A stretch of 64,000 nt of DNA, taken from Astrothelium macrocarpum. Its lineage: Eukaryota > Ascomycota > Dothideomycetes > Trypetheliales > Trypetheliaceae. Location: positions 186,001 through 250,000 of the forward strand of contig JAGEMR010000022.1 in the NCBI GenBank assembly GCA_021030915.1, written 5' to 3'. This document shows positions 10,795-21,142 of the stretch, one piece after another. Position 1 is the stretch's first letter; each line of letters opens with the position of its first letter. Below the pieces are notes generated by a model, which saw only the letters and a program-made list of their open reading frames with translations, was not told where the DNA came from and made no database searches. The position numbers and the translations under genes were made by a program.

Positions 10795-12914
10795 AGGCAC
10801 GTTCCATGCATACCCACCAAATTCTCAACACCATAAATTCGAACTCATTTAATTCAATAATTATAATAATAATTAAAATAGGATTAATTTTAAAATATAA
10901 TTAAAATTTATACGAATAAGAATTATTATTAAATTTAATTATTAAAATATTATGAATATTTATATTAATATTAAAAATGAATAAAATAAAAAATCGTATT
11001 CAATTTATTTAAAAATTCATTAATATTTAATATCATATTTTAAAATTTTTTAATTAATATAATAATATTATATTTTGATATTTTATTTTATTTCATTTTA
11101 TTTCATAATTATTTTAAAATAATTTTTTATTTTTGAATTTTTTATTTTTATTATTTTTCAATTTCATATTATTATTGATATTTTTATTGAATTTTTTTAC
11201 GAATATATTAAAATTCAATTTTCATTTTAAATTCAATTTATTTAATAATTTATTTTTTTATTTTTTTAATTTTCTATTATTATTTTTTATATTCCTTTTT
11301 TTATTTTTTTTATTCTAATTATTTATGATAAAATTATATTTAATGGAACTTTAAAATATCGTTTTATTATATTTAATAAATATCTTCATAATTTTATAAT
11401 ATTTTATATATTTTTATTTATATTTTATTATTTTTTTAAAATTTTTATTTTTATATTTAATGATATTATTTTCAATCTTCATTTTTATATATTTAATTAT
11501 AAATTAATTCAATTTTTTTATAAATTGAAAATTTATATATAATTTTAAATTTGATTTTAAATAATATTAATAAATATTTAGAATTTTTATAAAAAATTCT
11601 GAATTTATTAAATTTTTATAATAATATTCCGATTATTAAATTAATATTTGATTAAATATTATAATTGAATTAAATGAATAAAATCCGGTTTGAAATTATT
11701 TATTAATAATATTTTCAATGATAAATATTTGTTAATATATTTATTAAAATAATCCAAAAAAAATATCTTTAATGAAATGACTGATATCTTATATTTGATA
11801 TATCTATTCGTCTAAATAATTGGAATAATATATGACTAATAAATTAAATAAATTCATATTTAATGATTGAAAATGATGAATTGAATAAAAAGAATAAATC
11901 ATTATCAGAATTTGATTATAATAATAATAATTAAAAAATTTCATTATTATATGACTTTCATAACCATTCATTATTAAAAAATGATAATTTTTTATATTTT
12001 TTAATTTAATTTTGATATATTTATTAAATATTTTTTTTAATTAAATATATTTAATTATATCATTCGTCTAATCTAATAATAATGATATAAAATTATAATT
12101 ATGAATAATTAAATCGAAATTTTAAAATCAGGAATTTTAAAATAAATTCGTTTTTAAATTATAAATAAATAAAAAAGATAAATTTATTCTATTTATATAA
12201 ATTATTATTAAAATAATAATCCATTTACACGAATTATCTATTCTTAATTCACAAAATAAACCATTTTTATATATTAATTTGATAAAAACACGATATTATT
12301 TTATAAACTGGCCAATAATAAAATCTTTTTCATTTATATTATATATATTATATAAAAGAATATCATATTATTTCATTTTTTGAAATATCTAAATAAATAT
12401 TAATATAAAAATAATATAAATTAAGAATTAATATCAATTCAAAATAAAATTATAATTGATTGAAATTGTTTATTTTTTTTTGTGTAAGATCAAAAATTGT
12501 TAAAAAAACTGATTTTAATTCATTTATATAACATTTTATAAAAGATTTTTATCAATTTCGTTCCAATTCAATTTTATTAATTTCAATAATAAAATTTCAT
12601 AATATTCGATTAAATAATGAAATTTCATAATTCGTAAATATATTAATTCATTTAATTAAAATGATTTTTTATTATTATGAAAATTTGATATAAAATTTAA
12701 ATTGAATTGTTTTTGAATTCATGATAACGCCTTTATGACGCCACGATAATATAATTCTGTCGATTCTATGAATTTTCGCTATTTGATTATAATTAGAAAA
12801 TTTCTGCGCATTTGCTGCAGTAATCGCCTCCTCAATTGAGTTCATATTGGTGGTGTAATTCGTGTACGAATTCGTGGTGTTGAGCGAAATTCGAGGTGTG
12901 CACGCAGCCGGGCC

Positions 12915-12937
12915 GTGCACGGAGCCGGGACTACTCC
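12915..12937 (-). repeat. Right terminal inverted repeat, second Fot1-type element
   Basis: GTGCACGGAGCCGGGACTAC then TCC, followed by TA at 12938-12939. This is the transposase 5' end because the element reads on the minus strand. Confidence 0.9.
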
Positions 12938-12939
12938 TA

Positions 12940-13297
12940 GCTAGCTCACGCCAGCCACATCTCTACCCACCTAAAAAAAATTTTTGTGCTCACACCCGTA
13001 TTCCATGGATTCAAAACCTGATCAACGACAGGTTTTACCGGATTTTCGAAAATAAAGACCCACAAAACCATTGGCAGCGACTTTGCGGCTAAAGATGGGT
13101 AAAGTAACTCACGTACCTCGCCAATCAGAGGAGACCAAGGACTAGTTCTTTGACGCTCATATACGAATGAAATACATCCTGTTTCACTTGCTGAATCCGG
13201 GAGTTCTACGCAGTAGATTATAACGGTTGCGAAGACTAACAAAGACGGCCAATGATCATATGAAGAGCTACTATTCCATGACCAGTTTCGAAAAATC
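12940..13297. other. Spacer downstream of hydrolase gene
   Basis: No gene recognised. Composition returns to normal immediately outside the element's right end. It presumably holds the 3' UTR of the hydrolase on the minus strand. Confidence 0.4.
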
Positions 13298-14644
13298 TCA
13301 ATCACTTTTCTGGTCCTTTTGCTGATCTTGTATCCACTTGACCGCCTTGACCAAATACGGCTTGAACGCCTTGGGGTCCTCAGTCGCCGGAAAATGCCCT
13401 AGACCCTTCATCTCCTCAAATTTCGCCCCTGGAATCTTTTCCGCTGTCTCCCGCGACATCGCAGGCGTCGTGCTATAATCATACTCACCCGTCAGCAGAT
13501 ACATGGGGCAGTCTCTCGTATCGATGCCCCCCATCCTCGATCGACCATCCCAGCCACCATTATAAAAGTTCAAATCTCCATGGAAAATGCCATACGCCTG
13601 CGCCGAGTACGTGTGCCAAATCAAGCGCTTGTTCGCTTCTGGCGCCGTCGGCGCGCAAAGACCGTAGATGACCTCTGGATTGAAGAGACTTGAGTTGACG
13701 AAGGGAGATTTGTCGTTCCACTGGCGCTCACGCTCGATATGGTCGCATGCTTCGAGAGGCACGACGCCGCCGGCGTGCACCTCGGCATTGCGGATCGCAA
13801 CCGCTAGACAGACTTGGCCGGCCATGGACGCGCCTACTACGATTGGCCGGTTGAGGGATTCCGCGCGTATGACGGCTGCGATAGTGGCAATGTACGCGTC
13901 CTCCGTAAGGGTGTGGGCGCCGTGGATTAGATTTGGCGCCGGAAATGAGCGTCCGTGGGAGGGAAGATCGAATGCCGTCATTCGATATGAATGTCGCAGC
14001 TGCGGATCATTCATGAGGGCGTGATATTGACGAGAGTCTGCGCCAGCAGTGTGCAGGAAGAGGATTTCTTGTTCTCCTTCTCCGCTTCGTTCGATGAAGA
14101 TCTTGCATCGACCGTACACAGGTAAGGTCAACCAGATGTAGTGCCCTTGTATGAAGTCTTCTTCTGGCATTTCCGGTACATTTTCTTCGGAGTCTTGGAG
14201 TTTTCCGCAATGGATTTCACGCATGAGATCCAGCACTCGTCGGACAATGTGGGCATGACGCGCAAAATCGACTTTGGATCCCGACAATATTGCTCCATCC
14301 GTTCGATCCATTCTGTACCGGATCATACCCCAGAAATTCTGGTAACCAGGCCGGGGAACTTTTTGGAAAAATTGCTCCCATTCCTCAGGCAAAGCTGAGA
14401 TGGAGAAAAGGAATTCATGCTGATTGGTCTGCTGGCTGGCTTGACTTGAGTGATTGTTGACATGAATCAGAATTGAGCCGTGACTCTCAATGGATTGAAT
14501 GCCAAATATCAATGGAGATGTCAGCGCCTCGGTATGTGTAAATCCTAGAAATTGCGGATCCGATTGCAATGCTTGGTTGAGGTTCAGGATAAATTGATTG
14601 CCACCCAGCTGCTTTGCCAAATTAGACCATGATGAAGTTGACAT
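13298..14644 (-). CDS. Alpha/beta-hydrolase fold protein, 448 residues
   Basis: Single exon. The N-terminal 160 residues form a separate domain of unclear family, and the C-terminal 280 residues are an alpha/beta hydrolase. The nucleophile elbow is GASMAG (Ser about residue 273), the acid is probably Asp389 in LTGEYDYS, and the catalytic His is about residue 417 in GLGHFPATEDP; the oxyanion region is FLHTAGADSRQY and the strand before the first helix reads FDLPSHGRS. All three catalytic residues are present, so an active esterase, lipase or C-C hydrolase is expected. The substrate is unknown. The gene points toward the Fot1-type element, whose right end is about 360 bases beyond the stop, and shows no RIP-type decay. 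Confidence 0.85.
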   Translation of the reverse strand: MSTSSWSNLAKQLGGNQFILNLNQALQSDPQFLGFTHTEALTSPLIFGIQSIESHGSILIHVNNHSSQASQQTNQHEFLFSISALPEEWEQFFQKVPRPGYQNFWGMIRYRMDRTDGAILSGSKVDFARHAHIVRRVLDLMREIHCGKLQDSEENVPEMPEEDFIQGHYIWLTLPVYGRCKIFIERSGEGEQEILFLHTAGADSRQYHALMNDPQLRHSYRMTAFDLPSHGRSFPAPNLIHGAHTLTEDAYIATIAAVIRAESLNRPIVVGASMAGQVCLAVAIRNAEVHAGGVVPLEACDHIERERQWNDKSPFVNSSLFNPEVIYGLCAPTAPEANKRLIWHTYSAQAYGIFHGDLNFYNGGWDGRSRMGGIDTRDCPMYLLTGEYDYSTTPAMSRETAEKIPGAKFEEMKGLGHFPATEDPKAFKPYLVKAVKWIQDQQKDQKSD

Positions 14645-15172
14645 GCTGCAAATCCGTTAACGGACCCACATGTATGAAGAAATCGACCAATTTCCTAAAT
14701 GATAACAACGACTTCATTTGAAAATGAGTTTTGGGAATACTTAAGAACCCCGCATTTTCTTCAGGGTATGGATGCCGTTTACATTTACCGTAATTAGTTG
14801 CATACCTATAGAAACATTGTGTCCAAATCATGTTGTGGATTGGTAAGGACTTTATATATAACATCGCAGGCAAGCGAAGTACCGTGAATCTTGATTGGCC
14901 TCTGAAAACAGCCTATATGGAAAAATCGTCGTATTCCGAGCAACAACCATCAAAACAAAATACAAAGCACCATTGATTTGGTGTTAATTTATCATACAAG
15001 AAAGAGCAATGAAACGAATGACTATCGCTGGGTAATACTCAAAGAATGTGTAAAGAAGTAGGCTCATGGTGAAAAATCCTACGCAAACCCAATACCAATG
15101 CATTCGTAACGAGAGACTGAAGAACATCAGTTCAATATTCAATCCGCTAGCTCACTCTTTGCGAGAAGAGGT
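14645..15172. other. Intergenic, no gene recognised
   Basis: Upstream region of the hydrolase and downstream region of the small secreted protein, both on the minus strand. No other coding or structural signal seen. Confidence 0.4.
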
Positions 15173-15565
15173 TTACGGGCAGTTGGTGCATTCTTGACAC
15201 AAGAAACTTGTTGCAGAGTTGCCGTAGTTCTCAGGAGTGCCTGTAGCATTGTACCAGTAAAGGTCATCGACCGGTCCATTATCAATGATGACGTCTCCCT
15301 GCGGAGTGCAGGTAGCTGCAGATGTTGTGAGACGGCACAAGGCTTGGGAGCCTGGATTGAAAGATCCAGTGCTTTTGAGGAGAGGAGCTGGGATTTGAGT
15401 ACAGGTGTTGAAGTCGTTCACAAACGTTTCGCAAAAACCAGTGAAGTTGACACCAGTGCAGAGCGTGACTGTAGTGCTGGTTGGATTGTCGCGTTTATCC
15501 GTGGTAGGAAGAGCGGTGATGGCAGTAACAAGAGAGAAAAGCGTTGCGAGCATTTTGGTCTGCAT
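15173..15565 (-). CDS. Small secreted cysteine-rich protein
   Basis: About 130 residues if translation starts at the Met at 15565, or 126 from 15553. The latter gives the cleaner signal peptide: MLATLFSLVTAITALP followed by TTDKR, a dibasic Kex2-type propeptide site. The mature part has about seven cysteines, with TLCTGVNFTGFCETF, NTCTQIP, ALCRLTT, ATCTPQG and a final FLCQECTNCP. The CxGxNFTGxC pattern resembles fungal small secreted proteins with a beta/gamma-crystallin-like fold. An upstream in-frame extension to 15685 exists but is AT-rich and probably 5' UTR. A cell-wall, stress or host-interface role is an inference from size, signal and cysteines only. Confidence 0.7.
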   Translation of the reverse strand: MQTKMLATLFSLVTAITALPTTDKRDNPTSTTVTLCTGVNFTGFCETFVNDFNTCTQIPAPLLKSTGSFNPGSQALCRLTTSAATCTPQGDVIIDNGPVDDLYWYNATGTPENYGNSATSFLCQECTNCP

Positions 15566-17260
15566 TTCGAAAGAAGTGCTTCGTTTGGTTGGTAGTGCTG
15601 AGGAATTCGATGATATCAGAATTATTAATATATTTGAGCCGAGAGTGAAAAAGGTTTTCAAATTGTTGATGTTAATGGTAAACATGATGAAGAAATGCAG
15701 AACTATTTATCCTTCCTTTCCCGATAATCAATCCTTGGCATATCTCTGCGCATACACAGTTCTAGGAAAGAGCGACTATGTAGGACGTATTCGTCTATCG
15801 TAGCTTACAACTGGTTAAGGCAACTTGGACGCGAGAATGTTACCGTTTCGACTTTCTCGTATCACTAAGCCAGCCATGTGGAGATCGAGAGCACATGAGA
15901 ACAGCTTGTATGGAATTGCGGGGCAAGCAGATGCTCGTGAGTGGTAAGATGACAAGGCGGAGAGCGAGTGTGAAAAACGATGCAGGTGTGGTAGAGGAAT
16001 GGCTTGGGTTGGTGTAGGCAAAGGTACAGGTATTTTTAGAATCCGACGCTGCTGAGAGCGGTGTGAGGCCATCTGCCTACAAACTAAAGGAACATTTTCG
16101 GCATTGTCATCATCTACGTCCCTCAGGACCACACCGCTCAGCTGGGTCATCAAGCTGCCACAGTCTGTTTCTGCTATCGCCGACACATATGGAGCGAGCA
16201 TACAGGTGCGGGTGTTTTATCCTGAGCAAGCGCTACAGTACGTACCTTCGAGAGTTTGTGCGCATGGGGAGTCCGCAGCCGAAAATGTATTGAGAGAAGC
16301 TCTCAGCGGAGCCGACAGTTTCCGGCTTACTTTCGCTGCCGTTTTTCCCTGGTGTTTTGCGGTTATCGCATAGAAGCTTGTGACCTGAAGGTAATCACAT
16401 CGTATAATAACATCGTATTCAATGGATGCGAGAAAATCTTCCGTCAAGTTCGGCGACAATGAGAAAGCGCACACCCCATGACCACGCAAACCCTTCCGGA
16501 CATACTACTGACAGAAATAAAAACGTCATGAGAATGTATGTAAGCTCGTACTGTAATGGAAAGGAGTTGATCACTGGACCGAGGCCACCGTAGTGCTGTC
16601 GAAGCGGCGCCGTGATTGTGGAGGCTCAAGGGCCGCGTCGAGCACAAATATTTGGTGCAATGCAGCGGAAGCTCAGTTCCAAGATGACTACATTCTGAGA
16701 ATATCCAAGGCTCTCCCTTTGGAAGGGACTGGTTCTGGTTTCCTTCCATGCAATCCTCTTACCTGTCTAGAATGATAGAACAGATAAGAATCTGGCCCGT
16801 GCGAAATAGAAGAGAAAGAAGGAAAAGCGAGCTGGACAAAAGACAATGAGCCTGGTTGGTTCCGTCTCGCCAGAGATGTTTTTGACAGAAACACGCATCC
16901 TCCTTATGAATGCGTCGCGCAATCGTGTTGTCATAATGCAGATAGTGAAAGAGAGGGCCAATACACAACCTCAGCAAATATGATAGGCTTCGGGCTCGGC
17001 GTGAGGCCGGAAGGATTTTGTCCCATCCTAAAAGCAAAAATGGTAGTTGGGATATTGGCCCAAAACAATGCAAAAGCACGGAATGTCGAGGACACGGTGC
17101 TACTGTCAACTATCGTTTTGCCAAATGTACCTTTTCGAAAGTCGTACTTAGGAATTTCTGAATCTAACAATCATGAGACATGGAGGCCAGTAGCCATGTA
17201 ATCCCACCTTTAGAACTAAACTCCTTCCCCTCGTACTCCTTGTATCATTTGATACCACTA
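15566..17260. other. 1.7 kb with no recognised gene
   Basis: Overlapping short ORFs on both strands, none with a recognisable motif or a splice-compatible partner. A non-coding transcript or a fast-evolving multi-exon gene cannot be excluded. Confidence 0.35.
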
Positions 17261-18263
17261 TCACAACTCCGAGAACTGTGGTGTCTCTCCAATGACGGAT
17301 TCGAGTATTTCAGGCACTATTTGAGCCGCATCCCCCGCAAAGAACCAGTCGCCTTTGTGCATGCCACTTGCAGGTTCATCGTTTCGATCCATATTAACAA
17401 CAGCAACACGAGCACCTTTAGCTCTTGCCTCATCCACATAACCAGCAGCCGGATATACACGTGCACTGGTTCCTATGACCAAGATAAGATCAATCTTGTT
17501 TGGTGATTCGATGAAATTTTCGACGGTGTTCAGGACGTCGGCGGGAAGTGGCTCGCCAAACCATACCACACCAGGTCGAAGAATGCCAGTCTTACACAAG
17601 GGACAGTGAGGAAGATCTCGCTCAGCAACTTCAGGGAGTTGTACACGTGGATCAGCCAGATCAAGCTCCTTGGCTTTACGCACGTCATTGCTTGTTGGAT
17701 CAGTCTCGTCAGTGGGAGTTGCAAGGGCTGGAACAATCGGATCCTTAAAATTGTTTTGCTCCTTGTAATTGCACCAGAAATCAGAGCATTTGACATCGAA
17801 CAAAGATCCATGGAGGAGCTGCAGTTGATTTCGGGGATGACCAGCACGCTGAGACAGGCCTGCTTTAGTAATCAGCATACCTGGAATGGATGGCCGACTC
17901 AGCCAAAGGTGTGGACCCACCATCGACGTTTTGACTTAGCGTCATGAAACCTGGCTTGCTGTCCGCCAACTTGGCAAGAGCTATGTGTGCCCGATTAGGT
18001 TGTGCTTTTAATGCCATGTGTCTTCGATAACTATAGAATTGCCACACAAGCCCAGCGTCGTGCTGGAAAGCTCCTGGAGTAGCCAAATCTTGGGCTTCAT
18101 GAGTTCGCCAGAGCCCACCCGCACCTCTAAAAGTTGGTAGTCCAGAAGATGCGGACAGACCAGCACCCAGGAGCGCGAGAATCCGTTTTGATGATTGTAG
18201 ATGCTCCCGAAACGACTCGAGTTCATGGGCTGGAACCACCGACGGCATAGCCGTCGAGGCCAT
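17261..18263 (-). CDS. SIRT5-like NAD-dependent protein deacylase (class III sirtuin)
   Basis: Exons 18263-17921 and 17859-17261, joined over a 61-nt GT/AG intron with a CTGATTACTAA branch region, give 313 residues. Sirtuin signatures are in order: GAGLSASSGLPTFRGAGG (residues 33-50), SQNVDG before the intron, LHGSLF with the catalytic His, the structural zinc site (VKCSDFWC and CPLC), GVVWFGE, GTSARVYPAA and NMDRN. The substrate loop reads WQFYSYRR, so Tyr77 and Arg80 occupy the Y-x-x-R places that in human SIRT5 bind acidic acyl groups, and the SIRT5-type RGAGG is also present. This argues for desuccinylase/demalonylase-type activity (family knowledge applied by inference). The first zinc pair is C-x4-C rather than C-x2-C. 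The gene is divergent from ICP55 with a 323-bp shared upstream region. Confidence 0.92.
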
Positions 18264-18586
18264 TCGTATGAATTTAGTAGAAATCGCGACGACTTGAAAT
18301 ATTATTCGGACACGGGCTGGCGATTCGATAATGAATGCCTAGCACGATCATTGAGAAATATTTGTTTTCGAGCATGATCCTAGAAAGGGCAAGGTAAGCT
18401 CGTGGGGGTGACGTACTATGTACAACTGGAAGTAGGTGCACAGGCCAATGTAATTTACAGGGTCCTTACCTTCCTCTTGAACGGACATCTTTAACTTTTT
18501 CGTCCTATCCATGCTCTGCTTTCTGTAGTCCTCATCATAGGATGAGGACTTTTTTAAGCGTCCTCCGGAACGGATACAGGGCAAAG
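18264..18586. promoter_or_regulatory. Shared divergent promoter region, sirtuin / ICP55
   Basis: Only 323 bases separate the two start codons, so both promoters and 5' UTRs must lie here. No TATA box or recognised operator was identified. Confidence 0.5.
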
Positions 18587-20536
18587 ATGCCTACGACTCA
18601 GCCTTTGATATGTCGAAGGACAGCAGTCACATCTGCAGCAAATCTTCAATTTGGACAGCCATTGCATGAGACACACCCTCATTTATTAGCAGCTGGTGAA
18701 GGCAAGGCATGACTGTCTAGCCCACCTAGAGACCAAGATTTATTGACGAACTGGATTTCTAGTGACGCCTGGAATTACAGCATTAGAATATGCCAACCGA
18801 CGTTCGAAGCTCGCTCAACAATTGCCGAAGAATGGAGTAGCCGTAATAGCAGGATCAGATGTCAAATACAAGTCTGGGGCCGTATTCTACGAGTTTCACC
18901 AGAACCCAGATTTTTTCTATTTAACTGGTAACATTGCCGTACTCTAGTAAAACGCAGGCGCTGAAATCAGTGCAGGCTTTAACGAGCCAGAGGCTTTGGC
19001 TATCATTGGTACGAGACACAAGATCCAAGACAAAGCTAGGATGCTGAGTGTGGGCAGAAAAGACTGGTTCTGAATCAGAATATGCCTTCCACCTCTACTG
19101 TCGTCCGAAAGATCCGCAGGCCGAATTGTGGGACGGTGCAAGATCAGGCATCCAGGCCGCTCAAGATGTCTTCAATGCGGACGAGGTCAGACAAATATGT
19201 AAAGGATTGATGAAGCGTGGATACTAAGACATCGTTCCACTTAGGTTGGAGATATAAATACGGTACATGAACGTCTTCCCCGAATTCTGCAAAATGCGGG
19301 CTCGGTTTACACGGATATATCTGGCTCTGCGAAGTCCAAATCGGCGTTCAGTCGTTACTTCTCTGGATCAGCATCAACATCATATGCATTCGAGGAACTT
19401 TTGGAGCCTCATTCTGTTAGACCGCTACGACCGATACTAAATGATCTTCGTGTTGTCAAGAGTGAAGCCGAGATAAAACTAATGAGGAGGATTGGTCAAC
19501 AATCTGGACGCGCAATCACTGAAGCAATGGGCAAACACTTTGCTTTTGAGAAACGTTTATGGAGTTTTTTGGAGTATCGCTTCAGGGAACATGGTTGCGA
19601 CGGGTCAGCTTACGTACCTGTTGTTGCTGGCGGCGAGGTGAGATGTATTGGTGCATAGGCCATAGATATGATTGCTAAAGAAAATAGCATGCGCGCAGCA
19701 TCCACTACGTTCGCAATGATGATACACTAAAGTACGGACCCTCGAATGTCCTTGTCTGCTGGTGGAATTTGAATGCTGACAGAAAGTAGGGATGGCGAAC
19801 TTGTACTCGTCGACGCTGGAGGAGTAGGCTCATCCCAAACCCATCTAAATGATGGGTCATTAACATGTCGATAGGAACTTGGAGGTTACATAACCGACAT
19901 TACACGGTCGTGGCCCGTCAACGGCAAATTCTCAAGCGCTCAAAAAGACCTCTACGAAGTGATTCTGAAAGTGCAACGATCCTGCATATCTTTGTGTCGT
20001 GAGAATGCAGGTACCAGTCTTGATAAGCTACACAGAATAGCGGAGGATGGGCTAAGAGACGGTCTTAAGCAAATTGGTTTTGATATGAGTGGAAATGTAG
20101 TCAAACCCATCTACTTAAAAATAGGGAATTTTCGCTCACAATTTACAGGCTCTCCGGGCTCTATTTCCACATCATTTAGGACATCATGTAGGCTTAGACG
20201 TCCACGATGCGCCGGGTTATCCTCGAACTGCGCCGTTGGAAGCTGGCAATTGCATAACAATTGAGCCGTGAGTCGAGTAAATGTCGAGCAAGCCGTACAG
20301 TAGACTAACAGGAAGTTGACAGTGGCATCTACGTTCCGGATGACGATCGATGGCCTCAACATTTCCGGGGCATGGGCATCCGGATAGAAGATAGCGTGTG
20401 TGTGCAACAGAGTTCACCGCTCATCTTGACGACAGAAGCAGTAAAGGAAGTGAGTGAGGTTTGTTCAACGGCTCTAATGGTATTCACTGACATGTCATTC
20501 TCCTAGATCGTCGACATTGAAGCCCTCCGCAACTAG
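18587..20536 (+). CDS. ICP55: Mitochondrial intermediate-cleaving peptidase ICP55 (aminopeptidase P family)
   Basis: Eleven exons: 18587-18701, 18763-18927, 18976-19008, 19058-19185, 19245-19637, 19688-19731, 19790-19823, 19875-20096, 20149-20267, 20323-20449, 20507-20536; all junctions keep frame and give 469 residues. ICP55 trims the N-terminus of imported mitochondrial proteins after MPP. Evidence: N-terminal GQPLHETHPHLLAAGE, AMP-N domain (KYKSGAVFYEFHQNPDFFYL), then the M24 metallopeptidase core with metal ligands in VDAGGE, YITDITR, FPHHLGHHVGLDVHD, TIEPGIY and GMGIRIED. The short N-terminus with several Arg fits a mitochondrial presequence. Intron 1 uses a GC donor (GAAG followed by GCAAGG). 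Three exons are 33-44 nt. Read without splicing the gene looks broken, but it is intact. Confidence 0.93.
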
Positions 20537-21142
20537 GACATTTTGAAAGGTTGATCTGTAAATTATTCAATTCTACTTTGTATACCAAGGCAGTCAATGC
20601 CAATGGGAGATCTACGGCCATCGGTGCCAGCCCGTACTGTACATTATTGGTAGTAAAATCCAACCTCTCTGTTTCGATCGAGTAACATGCTATACACTGA
20701 ATACGTGCCTCTATTCCCATTCAGTAATAGGAAAGTGTCAGGGCCAGCATGAAAAGGGCCGAGAAAAGTGAATTGCACGAGGATTGACATGATGTCGTTG
20801 GCTGGTGAGGCTGGCTCGCTGGTCGCTGGGCCAGTCGGAGTCGCGCCGCTAGCGGAAACAAACAGCTTGGGCAAGGAATCTCGTCAACACGCCCACCACT
20901 GCCAAAGCCTTCTTCACTCTTGACCAGCCATCCCTTCCTTGCTACTACTCGTTTCTTGCCTCGCCCATTCTTTCGTTCTCTTTGTGTTGGAGCTGTGCGC
21001 ATTAATTGTCATGCTTGCCCTCACGCGTTGAGAACAAGAGGACGTGGAGCGTGTCGCGTGCTGGCTGCCCCTCCTCTTTCCACAACCAGGTGTACTTTGC
21101 TGTGCTCCTGCGCGTGCAGTGGCCGTTACCTCTCGTCTTCAT
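20537..21142. other. Intergenic / DBF4 leader
   Basis: No gene recognised. Contains the ICP55 3' end and the DBF4 5' region; ATGs at 21011 and 21044 precede the chosen DBF4 start and could act as upstream start codons. Confidence 0.4.

Larger units (their letters stand above)
10772..12937 (-). mobile_element. Second pogo/Fot1-type transposon, RIP-inactivated, 2166 bp
   Basis: Ends are exact inverted repeats of 23 bases (GGAGTAGTCCCGGCTCCGTG plus CAC) at 10772-10794 and 12915-12937, with imperfect pairing continuing inward (CTCAACACCA and AATTCG recur on both sides), flanked by TA at 10770-10771 and 12938-12939. On the minus strand, just inside the right end, the transposase N-terminus survives: MNSIEEAITAANAQKF, then a helix-turn-helix IAKIHRIDRIILSWRHKGV (12845-12720), matching the HTH_psq-like start of fungal pogo/Fot1 transposases. 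The remainder is almost pure A/T with no readable catalytic domain. Terminal repeats differ from the element at 6724, so this is a separate family. Its orientation is opposite. Confidence 0.88.

Noticed and set aside
11133..11318. ORF of Phe/Leu repeats
   Set aside because: Arises from A/T-only RIP-damaged DNA inside a transposon; not a protein gene.
18587..20536. Pseudogene of an Xaa-Pro aminopeptidase
   Set aside because: The apparent frame breaks all resolve into GT-AG or GC-AG introns; eleven exons close in frame with every metal ligand present.
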